DNA of 64,000 nucleotides from Apostichopus japonicus. Lineage: Eukaryota > Echinodermata > Holothuroidea > Aspidochirotida > Stichopodidae. Below are positions 1-13,300 of this stretch, one piece after another. The notes under the pieces are model-generated. The model was given only the letters and a program-made list of their open reading frames with translations. It did no database searches and was not told the origin of the DNA. Numbering within the stretch: the stretch's first letter is position 1; each line of letters opens with the position of its first letter. Both the position numbers and the translations under genes were made by a program. Location of the stretch: the NCBI RefSeq assembly GCF_037975245.1, contig NC_092572.1, positions 22,612,489 through 22,676,488 of the forward strand, written 5' to 3'.

Positions 1-3000
1 AGACTAACACAACATCTTGTCAACGCTGCTTCTGAAACCGAACATTTTAAAGTTATTAAGTTAATATCTCTCTATTAACCTGGTTTGAAGAGTATAGAAA
101 ATGTATTGATACTTACAGCAGTAATTTAGACTAACTCACTACCACAAAACCGGAATGTTTAGCAATCCTTTCTTCAATCCTCTCTGCACTACTTAGCATA
201 TCATTAACCTAATTTGCGTCTGGTATAACACACATCGAACGCGTTATTCATATATATGTATTCAAAACGAAACCGGTGCAATGCACATAAAAGAATGTAT
301 TGTTGAAAGGGGAAAGTCCAATAGCTCCCAAATACATTTTGCCCTTTGAATTCTAGCAAGCACCGAAGCGCGTCACTTAAGGTTACCGACGACAAGTAAC
401 AAAAAAACGCTAGATTTGTCAAAATAAAACCTCAGAAAACGCTAGATATCAGTTTTCGCTTACCGGTACTTGTTTATTGTTTTCAATCATTAGTTTTGCC
501 CTTTGAACTCAATACCCTTAGTACTGCAAGCACCGAAGCGCGTCAAGGTTACCGACGACAAGTGACGCTAGATTTGTAAAAATAGAACCACAATGCATGA
601 ACATAGAGAAATAGTCAATGAAACGACGAAAAAGGGAAAGTCTAAAGCGTTCATTAAATACATTTTGCCCTTTGAAGTCGGTATCGTTCTAGCACTGCAA
701 GCACCGAATCGCATCAGCATTACATAGGCCTATGTATGGTGACTGTTTGCATTATGTATCCCTGCCTCCATCAGTAGTTTGGAATATTTGAATGCACATA
801 TGCCTGTGTTTACCTTTCTTGCTTCTTCAATATACCAGGAGCCAATCAAGAAGTGATGATCATATCGCATAAGTTTGAATTGACGTCACGTGACCAGCGC
901 CTAAGCGATGCCGGTTGTCCTCATGGGCAGTGAAAAGGTACTTAACGCCCTATTTCTTAAACTTTTCACGACTCGCATCCCTTAGCAGTTGACAAAAAAT
1001 CCTCTTTCCATCCTCTTTATCAAAGATCAACTGGAGGGGAAAGGATGAGGGGGAGGGGGTTGTGGAAACAACGCAATTTGGTAACATGTAGTGCAGAGAC
1101 ATCAGCGCCCGATTACAATAACATGCACAGATCCTTGTTTAAGCATTAGTAATAATTTGCAGAAAAATATACTGCCAATATTTGAAAAAGGATTCCAACC
1201 TCTACATGCTTATGATATATACATCACGTAAGTTCCTGAAGTATTAATTTTGGTCTTTTAGAGACATTCTTCAATTGGGAATAAGTTTGATACCTCCTCT
1301 ATTAAAGTGATCCGAATATTTTTCAAAAGATATAGGTTACTTTTATCGTTAGTAGACTAGTAAACTTACAGGAATATGTTAAGGCGTTGGTATAGATATG
1401 GATTTTTGTTTGTGGCTGTTCCAGAATGCGCAAAGATCTGTCGCAATTGTCCATTCAATGGAAAAATAATTGAAATTATTGGAATTTAACTATTTAAAAA
1501 AAATCCTTCACGAATTATTTTTATGATTATAGTTGTGCATCCGCTAGAGTGCATCTTCTCACCTCAACTGTGCGTCCAGCCCATACAGGCTACGAAAACA
1601 TCAACAAGAGCTTAATTTAACCAGACTTAAAATATAAATTATAGCTCAAAACTAATGTGTCAGATTTGGAGCATTAGTTACATTAATAATACTTAAATAA
1701 AATTATTACTTCCCTTTGTGGGCTACAGCGCCATCTGTTTAGCCTAGAAATCGATTGGTAACTGAAGCTTATATAAAAGACATTAACTTCATTTCGCTGT
1801 TGAAGCCTTCAATTTTAAAGTTTATTTTATTTTATTTAGAAATGTATGATGCGATTAATGCTATATCTCTTAATATTTTATTGATTCTATTAAGAATTAA
1901 AATAAGTGAACAACAAATATAAAATAACAACCCTTCACGTGGGTGGATTATATTCCATGTTAAAGAAACTTGCAAAGAAACACATACTAAACAACGGCCC
2001 AAGCTGTATGAAGCTGCTTGAATTTGTTAGTGTTATAAACTGAACAACGGCCCGAGCTGTATGAAACTGACTGAATTTTTAAGTGTTATAAACTAAACAA
2101 TGATCAGAGTTGCATGAAGCTGCTTGAATTTGTTAGTGTTAACAACTAAACAATGATCCGACCTGTATGAAGCTGACTGATATTGATAGTGTTATAAACT
2201 AAACAATGATCAGAGTTGCATGAAGCTGCTTGAATTCGTGAGTGTTATAAACTGAACAACGGCCCGAGCTGTATGAAGCTGACTGAATTTTTAAGTGTTA
2301 TAAACTAAACAATGATCAGAGTTGCATGAAGCTGCTTGAATTTGTTAGTGTTAACAACTAAACAATGATCCGACCTGTATGAAGCTGACTGATATTGATA
2401 GTGTTATAAACTAAACAATGATCAGAGTTGCATGAAGCTGCTTGAATTCGTGAGTGTTATAAACTGAACAACGGCCCGAGCTGTATGAAGCTGACTGATT
2501 TTGATAGTGTTATAAACTAAACAATGATCAGAGTTGCATGAAGCTGCTTGAATTTGTGAGTGTAATAAACTGAACAACGGCCCGAGCTGTATGAAACTGA
2601 CTGAATTTGATAGTGTTATAAACTAAACAATGATCAGAGTTGCATGAAGCTGCTTGAATTTGTGAGTGTAATAAACTGAACAACGGCCCGAGCTGTATGA
2701 AACTGACTGAATTTTTAAGTGTTATAAACTAAACAATGATCAGAGTTGCATGAAGCTGCTTGAATTTGTGAGTGTTATAAACTAAACAGCGATCCGACCT
2801 GTATGAAGCTGACTGATTTTGATAGTATTATAAACTAAACAATGATCCGAGTTGTACGAAGTTGACTCAATTTGTTAGTGTTATAAACTAAACAATGATC
2901 AGAGTTGCATGAAGCTGACTGAATTTGTTAGTATTATAAACTAAACGATTCTACTATCCAACCTAGTCAGCAACCGCCTGAATTGGTAAATTTAAACCTT

Positions 3001-3090
3001 TAAGTTTACTCATGTACATAGAAGTATACATAATAACCGAGCAGTCTGTATCACATATTCTAACAGTGTCAGTTTATCTAGTGTTGTGAA
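1..3090 (+). repeat. Segmental duplicate, copy A
   Basis: Matches 41990-49370 in the same orientation and order. 1-347 pairs with 41990-42376, 350-480 with 44790-44930, 840-2000 with 47925-49090, and 2995-3090 with 49297-49370. Shared landmarks include the aacgctgcttctgaaaccga block and the gcaagcaccgaagcgcgtca block. No gene is recognised in it. Copy A lacks the transposons found in copy B and so serves as the empty-site reference. Confidence 0.8.
1990..2950 (+). repeat. 53-bp satellite, about 17 copies, alternating subtypes
   Basis: Units run from aactaaacaa or aactgaacaa to tagtgttata. Two main subtypes alternate (cggcccgagctgtatgaa and tgatcagagttgcatgaa), so the higher-order period is about 106 bp. 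The paralogous position in copy B has only one unit. Confidence 0.85.
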
Positions 3091-4250
3091 ACTGCCTGCT
3101 CCACCGCCCTTGAACAAGAGATGCGTTAAATATGGTTGATTTAAATTTATTATAGGGACTAGTCGTTTCACGTTAACGAGTATTCCAATCCATACTATAC
3201 TGCATACTATCCATTCCAACTGTGTAAGTCACAAACTATATGGTATTTCCATGTTAACATTTAGTCATATCTTGGACTCATTTTCATTTACATACAAAAT
3301 GTCTTAAATCAAGGTATTATTTACCCGTTCAGGGGTTTGATTTCAAACTTATGGAAATATTGTATTAAAGGGATTCAAGTATTGACAAATATGATAGCCA
3401 TTGAGTTAATTCGAAGAGAAATATAAATATAGGAGTCATTCAATCACACTAGAAGGAATAATGGCTTTGTTAACTTCATGAATATTCAACACCAATTAAA
3501 GAGTTCATGGAGTATTCGTCTATTTTTAATGTCAACCGATTATCGTGAAAAGAACAAAAAGATATAATATATGATGTGTACAGGTACCATGTATTAAACT
3601 ATCATAAAAAACATTAGCAAGCGTGTGCATTATTTTGAATTAAAATCACACTAACGCTCTTTTTCATTTCCTACAGGATATGTGCAAAATGTTTACACCA
3701 AATGTACCAATATCTCAAATAAGAAGTTCAAACATCTGGGCATAATAGTCCTTGTTATAAGACAAAACAGTTCAGCTTGAAATATTGATTTCTTGGAATC
3801 AATAAGAGCTAAAATTAGTAACCATCTGGAAATCGCAGTCCTTGTCATAAGACAAGACTCGCGTTGAGAACGATCATGGCTTAATGGCTAAATGTCTAAA
3901 ATATTTCAAGGCAGAGCAAGTTATTAAATACAAACAACAGGTATGATTACTGTGTGTACATTGTTTTTGTTATATACAAATTAATCTTAGCCGTCGATCC
4001 ATGACACGCGGTATCGTTCTAAACGTAAGGTACGACTAGGTATCTACTTATGATATATACAAACTGAAAATGTAACACACAACAAAGGAAAACTGTTCAG
4101 TTAAACTGAGGTAATATAAACAACTACCAACGTATGTAGAGACAGCAAAACTAGCTGCTGCATGTGACGATATGATATTAAAATGAATTGTAGATAATGT
4201 AACATGTTGTACATAAAGTAACAGAGACAACATAGCGTACAAACTACTAA
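3091..4250. other. No gene seen
   Basis: AT-rich sequence downstream of the microexon receptor's stop codon. It probably includes that gene's 3' untranslated region. No coding exon, RNA gene or clear repeat is seen. Confidence 0.4.
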
Positions 4251-4325
4251 TTAACTAGATTTCACAGAATCATTCTTAAATTCTTCTAATAAATTTCTGA
4301 CTTGATTCAGTTGTGTTGCTACTTG
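4251..4325 (-). CDS. Terminal tail exon 37 with stop codon
   Basis: Entered in phase 0 from a TATATAG acceptor with a weak pyrimidine tract. Encodes [16 protein letters not shown] then KNDSVKSS and TAA at 4253-4251. The peptide is helical like its neighbours and the frame agrees, which supports it as the last coding exon. No convincing AATAAA close downstream was found, so the 3' end is unplaced. Confidence 0.65.
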   Translation of the reverse strand, partial: QVATQLNQVRNLLEEFKNDSVKSS

Positions 4326-7300
4326 CTATATAATTGTTGTTGCAGGACGAATAGCAAGGTAAGAGACGTTTGCTATAGGAAACGGAACGGATTATTGTCA
4401 AGCTGGTACATTTGTATTGCCTAGCAAATACATGTGACATCCTAACAATAAATATGCAACTTATCTTTCTGAATGAAGAATGCACGGCAGTTAATCTTGC
4501 AATTTCGTTACAAAGTCAATAAGTCAAAGTCAAAATAATGTACTTTATTATTTGTAACCAATCCACGATTTTATCTGGATGCGTTATGTTGACCGGCTAT
4601 CATTTTCCTTCACAAGTCTCCACATAGATGTCCATAGAATTCGTGGGGCGATTTCTTTCAATGAACTGTATTCCTGCCACGGCTCATCCTTTATGGTTTT
4701 TGTCCCAGTGCTCTTCATGGGAACTGAATATAAAAATAATAATTGTATTGCACATGATCAATGTGCACAACTTTTAGAGACATAAAACTAATAATCCCTT
4801 GTCATTTGCATTTGGAAAAAAAAAAGTCAGAATCCGAACGATCATTTTTTTTTTGTAAGGTACTTGTGAACTTTGTTCTAAAGATGAGGCTATCATGTTA
4901 GAGGAATGTTCATTGTATGAACTATTTCTTAACACACATGGATATGTCACATTATCGGTTTACTTACTTTCATTTTTTTAATAAGTTCCTCTCGAATGTT
5001 CTTTTCAATCTGCAATGAAAATGAAAACAAAGTCGATATTACCTGTTTCAATTCCGGTTACAATCATTTTATCCAAAATAGAAAGCCAAGAAATCATTAC
5101 AAGGAACAGAAACTCTTTTGGTCAGACAAGACTCGACCTTCACTAACTTTTTAAGTGGGACTTCCTTCCAAAGTTATAACATTGTAACTCTCTGTGTTGG
5201 ACATGCAAAGCATTCGCGACTGATTTATTGATATTTATTAAGTTCACACCACACACACACACACACACACAAAAAACGATTTTAGTGCAGTAATTGCATT
5301 CAGTTAACGTAAAATGATACTCACTTTCATATTAAGTTTCAACATTTTGTTTAAATCGTCTTTCTTCATCTGGGATAAGGTAAAAAGACGTTGATATTAA
5401 GATAAATTTTGTCAACATTTTATGATCACAAAGTTACATCTAGTGTCCACCAACCTAATCCATAATTATTACAGCGCCGGGCACATTTATACATGTTTAT
5501 GATGTTCTTAACGGCTATATAGCAATAGGAATGAGGTTATAAGTAGGCTGGGTTCAATTAAACAGGGATTGTTTATATTTCCTGTTTGTATCTACAAAAC
5601 CACTTATTTCTAAGACGCTGTGATCTACCTTATTTTTATACTTACTCCTTACGTGAATGTTACTGTAGCTTTGAAATTAACAACATTGTAAGCAGTCAAC
5701 TACATCAATTCCAAAAATTGTCAAACATGGTACAGCATCAATTTTTACAGAAATTGTGGTCTCAATTCGTGCCACATTTTGACGTATTTCTCACCAAGTC
5801 AGAAATTATCAACCATTAATTCTCATTAATGGAAAAATAATAATGGTTCCGTCTTCGTTTACGTCGATTGGCTCCATTAATCGATACATGCGTACTTTTA
5901 GTAGGTTGCATGCATGTAACGTAATGTAATGTAAATAAATTCTTAAAAGGCGCATTACATGTAAAAGCATCTCAACGCGTCGTACAACATATACATTGCA
6001 AGCAATGAAATAAAATTATTTCATTAAGCGGACGCATAGGCGTCCGTTTGCCCTTTTCTGTGTTTTTTTTTCTATCTGCGGAAGCCCGTGGTAGGATAGC
6101 AGTGAAGATAGTTTCTACAGTGTCCGAGTCAGTCGATCGGGTCTTTGTGAACATTCAAGACCTCCGTAGCGCTGTTAACATTCCATTATATAAGTTATAA
6201 TACTTTCAGTCGAAATTTAGTGAAGATAATCTCGTCCCCGAGTGTACAGAATGGTATTCTGAGAACATTCAACTGATAGATATATTACTTTACCTCATGG
6301 AACGTTACCACACACTGATACAATGTCGTCCTTGAACTTTTTCCGATCTAAAAGAAAACATACACGTCACATGAGGAAAGGAAGGTAATTTGCTTTCTTT
6401 TGAGCTTCGTCGGTAACAGCCCGGATTCAACACGTCTAGCATCACTCATGGATACCTCAGAGAGTGTCACTGAGCTTTCGTGACAACGTGAACATGATTA
6501 ACAACATCCAAGGTTTGTGAAGTTGCGGTTGCATAAAATATATTTTCTTGCTTTTGGCTACACGAAACTGGTTTGATTTAAATGGACGACGGTATCCACG
6601 TACATACAGTCACATCATAGGCCAATGACCTGTAGTTCTCTATATGAACACGTGTTTATGTGATAATTATCGCAATGTATATTTAAGGAGTGTATCCGAT
6701 CTTTTAATATTTCTGTTTCTGTCATTATTTACAATAATCTTATTGACAAAACTCATTTGCTACAGGTATGTATGTGCATGTGGGTTATCAGATTTACGTT
6801 AACTTAAAGTTTAAAAACGTATCATTGTTTTATTCAATGATCAATTAAGTTGCTTGTATGCTGCACAGGTCTCACCAAGTCTTCATTTGCAAGTTCCGTA
6901 ACGAATTTTATCCATCGGTCTCGGTCCCACTGAAGATAAAATTAAAGTTAACGTTCATGAAGCGACGTAAGAAAGTATCTTATAATATAATGCCATAAAT
7001 GTACTTACAGTAAATTAAATGTTCAGTGAGTTTCCTTCATTTTGTACAGTTTTCCTGATTCAGCCAAGTGATTTGATCAGTTCTACTCTTAATCTCACGA
7101 TATAAAAACTCCAACTAACATGTCAAGCCTTCATTTCACTACAGTATGACCTGTATTGCTCAAAGTAAAACTATTAGATGCCTGATCTTACTTCATATTC
7201 TGGTTTCGTAGTAAGGAACGTCTCACCCTGTAGAATGAAATATAAATAGCAATGCTGGTTAGCTGTACAGATACCCGCTGTATTCAAAAGATCTGTGCGG

Positions 7301-10300
7301 TTTTACCATGAGCTGGTTCAGTAAGTCTACAAAATGCGGTACACTACAGTAACGTATTTAAATATTTGAGAAAACTTAAAACGATATTTGACGAATCATA
7401 CAAGTTAATATACTTAATATATGACGTAATGATAACTTACGATCATGATTGAGAAGATAATAACGTGATTACTACAATATAAATTAAATAGCTAAATAAG
7501 TGAGAAACTTAAATCGACTTGTGAAGAATCATATAGGCTAATATATTTGATATATGACGTAACTTGAACATTACAGTATATTTACCTCCTCCGTTTTATG
7601 CTCCTTATTCTCCCTCTTCATCTTCTCCCTCTTCTTCTCTTTCTCCTGCCTCTTTTTCCCTTTCTCCTCCCTCTTCTTCTCTTTCTCCTCCCTCTTCTTC
7701 TCTTTCTCCTCCTCTTCCTTCTCTTTCTCCTCCCTCTTCTTCGCTGTCTCCTCCCTCTTCTTCTCTTTCTCCTCCCTCTTCTTCTTCTCTTTCTGTTCGT
7801 TAGATGTTATGACAGATAATTTGAGTAGATTTAGTGTTGGTCTGCATCTTTTTGTTATTGTCAGCATATATTCATTACCTGGAGGTCATAATATCTACAC
7901 TAACCTTCACAAGCATATAAAACTCAAAATACGCATGGTGTTAATATAAAGGGTTTGCATTTACTTCTTGTGTTGAATATTTACCTTTGTTTCTCCACCA
8001 TTGATAAGGTTGGTCACTTTCTGCTCAAAGCATCTATCTGACAGCTGTTAATGCAACAACAAAAAGTTTTACGACACATTTAGTTACATTATTCAAGTGT
8101 CGTTACAATACTTGAATACTTAGATACTATACACATACCAATTTCTGTCTGAGAAAGTCCTTCAATTTCCCCATGTATTCGTCAAACGTTATCTGTAGAA
8201 ACAAGAAGATGAATTTCATTTATATACGCACGTAATATTTATGTATCGTTCACAAATGATAATGTAAACAGTAAGACAGGTTTTTCTATTTGTATTCATT
8301 GCATAATTCCCTATCAAACCATGATCTCATGTAATACACATAACAAGTAGAGTACGCCACTAACCTTTCCTTTAGGAGTGACAAAATGCCACAATTCTTG
8401 GACAAAATACTCGTCAGATATCTGTCAAGTAATAATGAAAGCATTGTTAAGTACAAAGTGCATCTCATCACGGTACATATTTCATTTAAGCTTCCAATGA
8501 TCAGTCAATGGAAATATTCATTTCCGTTATTTCTATTAATACCCAGCTGTTACAATTTATTCTGTCAGTCTTTCACTACAACTGAGACGTACTCAAATAT
8601 CGCATAAATGTATTTATAGAACGCGTTGTTATTCACTTACCATCTTTCTCATTAAAGTTTGCTCCAGAATCTCTATGCCGTGGTCTGCTGAATCCTGCAT
8701 GAAATGTAAGGAATTTTGTTTCAAGCCGACCTTTTCATTATGCACTGAATGAACATGAAATATGTTCTAAGCGTGAAGATTTTATTAAACAGAAACAACA
8801 GAACTTAAAGATAACAAATAGTTCATAACCGATAGAAAAGGTAATTAAAACTATTATCTGTGATAAACATTACTACAGTGTATCAGATGGCAAAAAATTG
8901 ATAGTTCAATTAGTCAGAAAAGCCAATCGCATAGACACTCACCTGTGGATTATGTGTGTAAGAAGATACGTGTTGTTCAACCTCTTCTTGGGAAACCTGG
9001 TTATCGGTAGAACAGCAAGAAATATAGACCACGGCCATGAACACAATTTAAAAATTGAGAACATACAAATTAGTAAGAATGTGTCACTAACTTGGTGTTA
9101 CAATGAAGTCATCAGTCTAATTTATGTTACACAATCAACAATATAACCGTGTCTTTAAGTACCTTTGTATTCTGAATCATCTCCACGCATTTGTCAGTCT
9201 TGATCTGTGGAAGCAAAGGTGTTCAAAGTAATGATAGTAGTTGTACGGAGAGGTATACACCAACGGGCCTAGTAACTCATTCATGGTTGTATATTTCTTG
9301 ATCATGAATAAACAATAATAAACGTCACTAAAGATAAATCACAGCGCCAATATGTGTGCTGCTTCGTTGCATGTAACACGTTCAGCACTTTTCGCATTAT
9401 TCATTTGGTAAAACTAATTTTTAATATAACAAAGATAAAATAAATCAAATCTGAAACAGAGTACTTAATCCACATCAGTTGTCATCACTGTAATGATGTA
9501 ATTGTGTATTGTCATTCCAATTCTCGTCACACTCATACAGGTACAATACCAATATCTCCTTGCTATGTATAATGCAACAATTATTATGTTTCCCACAGCG
9601 AAAGTCAGAAAGTCCACTGACAGGACAATACACATAGACGTAGGAAGTGGTGGAGAGGGGAGGGGGGGGGGCGCTGGCGGGCTGCAGCCCCAACCAAATG
9701 TTTTTGTGAAAATTCGGGCTATATGCTGAGAATTTTTCGGGCACCTACTGAAAGAAAAATAAATTGCAATGATATAGCTTAACGAAGTCAATAGTTTAAC
9801 AAAAATCTCCTTGGTAATTAAAATAAAGTTCTAAGCTTGTCCGACTAATTCGTCATTACTAATGCCATTACTAAATGTCTCCAAACTTCTCAAAAAATGA
9901 TTACCAATATAGAAGGGTAATAACACGGCAAATGATTGTATGTAATTGGAATGCGATGTAATAACTGATGCATGCCTATGTAAATTAGCTATGTTATATT
10001 AATGTAAACTGACAATTCTATATTTCATGTTGACGATTTCATTTGCGAACTTGTTTAATTTTACCTTTTTCTCTCAACCTGGATTGCGTTATTACAAATA
10101 TTGACAGTTAGGTTTGACGAACATTTCAATTAGATGCATCTATGGTCTCAACTTACCATCTTAGCATCCATTGAGAAAATAAGCGCCTCGATGAGAGCTT
10201 GCTGTAATATCTGTAGAAAAGAATCAAAGTAGTAACGATATCCATCTCATTGATTGATCTCTCCACATCATTTCACCGTATGGTTATTCAGTTTACCTTA

Positions 10301-13300
10301 TTTAGGGCGTCTTTGTCAAATTTCTCGTCAGCCGAGTCTGTTAACTTGCGAGATCCAATCTGTTAAATTGAATGCAATTCAGAACAACAACTCAGTTTTT
10401 GTCGTTTTCATGATATACTATCCGATACCTACAAAATAAAAAAGCACAAAGCCTGTACCGATTTATAGAATGACAGATTGTGACATTTACACCTTACCAC
10501 AAGCCCCTATAACATTATTCATCACGAATATGGTTGTGAAGTGACGGATTCTATTTGTCTACATTTCCCAAATTATATCTAAGATGTCTATCGCTGGGTC
10601 TTGTTTCAAGAAAACCTTTTGTAGCAGTTGAGGGCGAGCGAATTGAAGTTACCTTCAAATTGCATTTTATCTCAACCTGTTATTCTATTAGTCTATATAT
10701 GCTATTTTGCTTTTCACGATTTGGCATATTTAATTCCAATACGATACATCTCTGAACTATTCTTTTTATAAAGTTGAACAAACTAAGGATCTGTATGGAA
10801 GTAATTCTTCATTAAGGGAAAATAAGTCAGTCGTAAGCTACACAATTTACATGCATGTGAAACCAAGGCAGGTTTTCAGATTAAAATGATTTTACTTTAC
10901 ATAGCTGAAAATAAAGAAAATACGTGAAATATATGTTTATATATTTAGTTTAACAATCGCCAAAGAAAACTAATCAGTTACTGGAGTTATCCTTTTGACA
11001 CACTAAAGTTTGATCCTACATAAATTAAGGATTGCTTTTCAAGGATATTTTCAACTGATTCAGACGTAATGCGTTCTTACTCTGTAGTGGTAGGCGTAAA
11101 GGTAAATTAAATTCGTCTACTGGCTACGTTACTAACCACAGCCCTTTCATATTTTTCAACCAATATGGTATAGCGATCATTAAAGATCGTGGCTGTTAAT
11201 TTATAGTTAATCATATTTATCTTATTTGACATTTGTTTCATTTCCCCAGATTCACCCATCACTGGCTGTTTTCTATCTGTTTAAGTTTAGTTTAAGTTAT
11301 GTTCAACATATAAGGATTATGTGCTGATAAATATTCATGACTTTTATTTGACAGCCATGATATAATATGAACACTGTCGTCATAGTCGTCTTTGTTTTGA
11401 CTTTCAATTAACTGATAACATATCAATCTCATTTTCTTCTTTTTGTCCCAACCTGGTGATCTTTCGATGGATTATTCTGTTTAGTTTTATGTGATTCTTT
11501 CCATCTTCCTGATGACAACTGTTTCGCTTAATTCCTCCTTGAGAAAGAAGATCTATGGAATTTCATTTTTTCTTTTGTAAATTCTATACTTCTCTTATAG
11601 CTATTTTCTAACTAGAAATAACTTTCAGTTCAAATTTCATAATAATGGTATCACATTATGTCTTTAACACGACAGAATTTTACAAAAACTCAGATCAGCT
11701 ATTACGTCATATGTATAACTGTAAAAGAGCATTTTCCATCGGAATATCTATTCAATCTACGGTAGATCTGAGGGATTTTTTATTCCTACTTTACCTTTTC
11801 AACAGAATTATTGTCAAGCTTGATGGGCATCTCAATAGTCTTAGCCTGGAAAAGTAAAACAATACGTTAAAACGTGTAATAATTGTGTAACTGGAGAAGC
11901 TCTTCGACTCGTTCGTTTCGTTACTAAAATAAAAGATCAAACACGTGCTTTCAGAAACTGCAATACTTACCATAAGGTTCTCCCAAACACTCTTGAAGAT
12001 ATTGCACAATCGATTTATTGACTGAGAATCGATTTTCTGTGGATAAAAAGAGATTTGAAAGTACAATATGGTAATGTCTTAGGAAAGAAAACTTGATCCA
12101 TATAACATTAATCAAATTTACACTTGTAAAACAGTTCCCGGTTTGCGACATTGTGTTATTGTACGTTACAGTTTGACACATCACAGTCAATATAGGCCTA
12201 TTTAACTGATACATTTAGCTACCATAGACTTACTTGCTGAAATTCCTGATATGTAGACTGAAGAAAATACGGTGTCATATACTAAAAATAGAAAAGTATA
12301 TGAGTAACGTTATACTCCGATCATTTCAACTCTTGAAAACATATCATCTTTTGATTCAGTTTAAGTATCTTTTGAATATTATAATACTAAACATTAAATA
12401 AATGTTGGAAGGAACATTATACAGTTTAATCGAAAACTGAGACGAGGAAGTAAACAAACAAAAACAAAATGTTTCAAAATTCCCACCAATTAATTCAAAA
12501 AGTCAAAAATGATTTTCCTAATCATATATTATACATGTATCACATACCATCAAATACTCCCACAATTTACAAATATCGGGTGTACTGCTGAAAGTTAATA
12601 CATTTTGTGGGTGTAGAAAACGTATTTTTATTCAGATTAAAATATTCCAAAAGCAATGTCCACAATGGATGACACTCACATGATAAGTCTCTGTTTCAGA
12701 AAATAATTCATTCATGATTATATCTTCGGAGATCTGAGGTAAGGGAAAGAACAAAGATAACGGTATACAGAAACGTATGACAATGAAGTGATAACTACAT
12801 CAACTCCAAAAATGTCAACCATTTATGACCGGAATATTATCCTGTCGTTGAACACGCTATTTTGATTCATAACATTTGGTATGTAACTGGTCCTGTCTAA
12901 ATGTAAAGTATCTCTAACAATAATGCAAATTAGGAAGTGAAATGGTTGTCTTACTTCTAATAAACTGACTTTAATGCATCGACCTATATCTGTCTAGGAA
13001 TGAGATATTCATTTCATCGTACCAACACATCGGTCGAACGCATGAGAAGCATAGCATAAATTGTGACATTGCAATTTGTTTTCCTAGTTTTTAATAGCGA
13101 TGTATATAATTTTACAGGAGGTGAGAGAAAACAACTTACGTAATTATTTAGATAGTATCGTAGTAATGTTGATAAGAAGTCTTCTTTTGAACACTGCAAA
13201 AACAAATCAGAGCTTCATTACAGTAATTTTGAAATGTTGGGTAATGTTGGGTTTTTGACTTTTAAATATATTAAAACCCAAATATTGTAAATGTTAAAGA

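Noticed and set aside
1990-2950. CRISPR-like array
   Set aside because: Repeats are contiguous and diverged, with no unique spacers, in a eukaryotic genome; it is a satellite.
5586-5819. Plus-strand coding region
   Set aside because: Short open frame in a receptor intron with no domain or splice support.
7564-7819. Plus-strand SSSLSPP and LLPLLLF frames
   Set aside because: Antisense shadows of the purine-rich tail exon 31, whose minus-strand frame is bounded by splice sites in the correct phase.
10492-10560. Additional tail microexon ending at a GTAAGG donor
   Set aside because: No pyrimidine tract, and the lengths available are not multiples of three.
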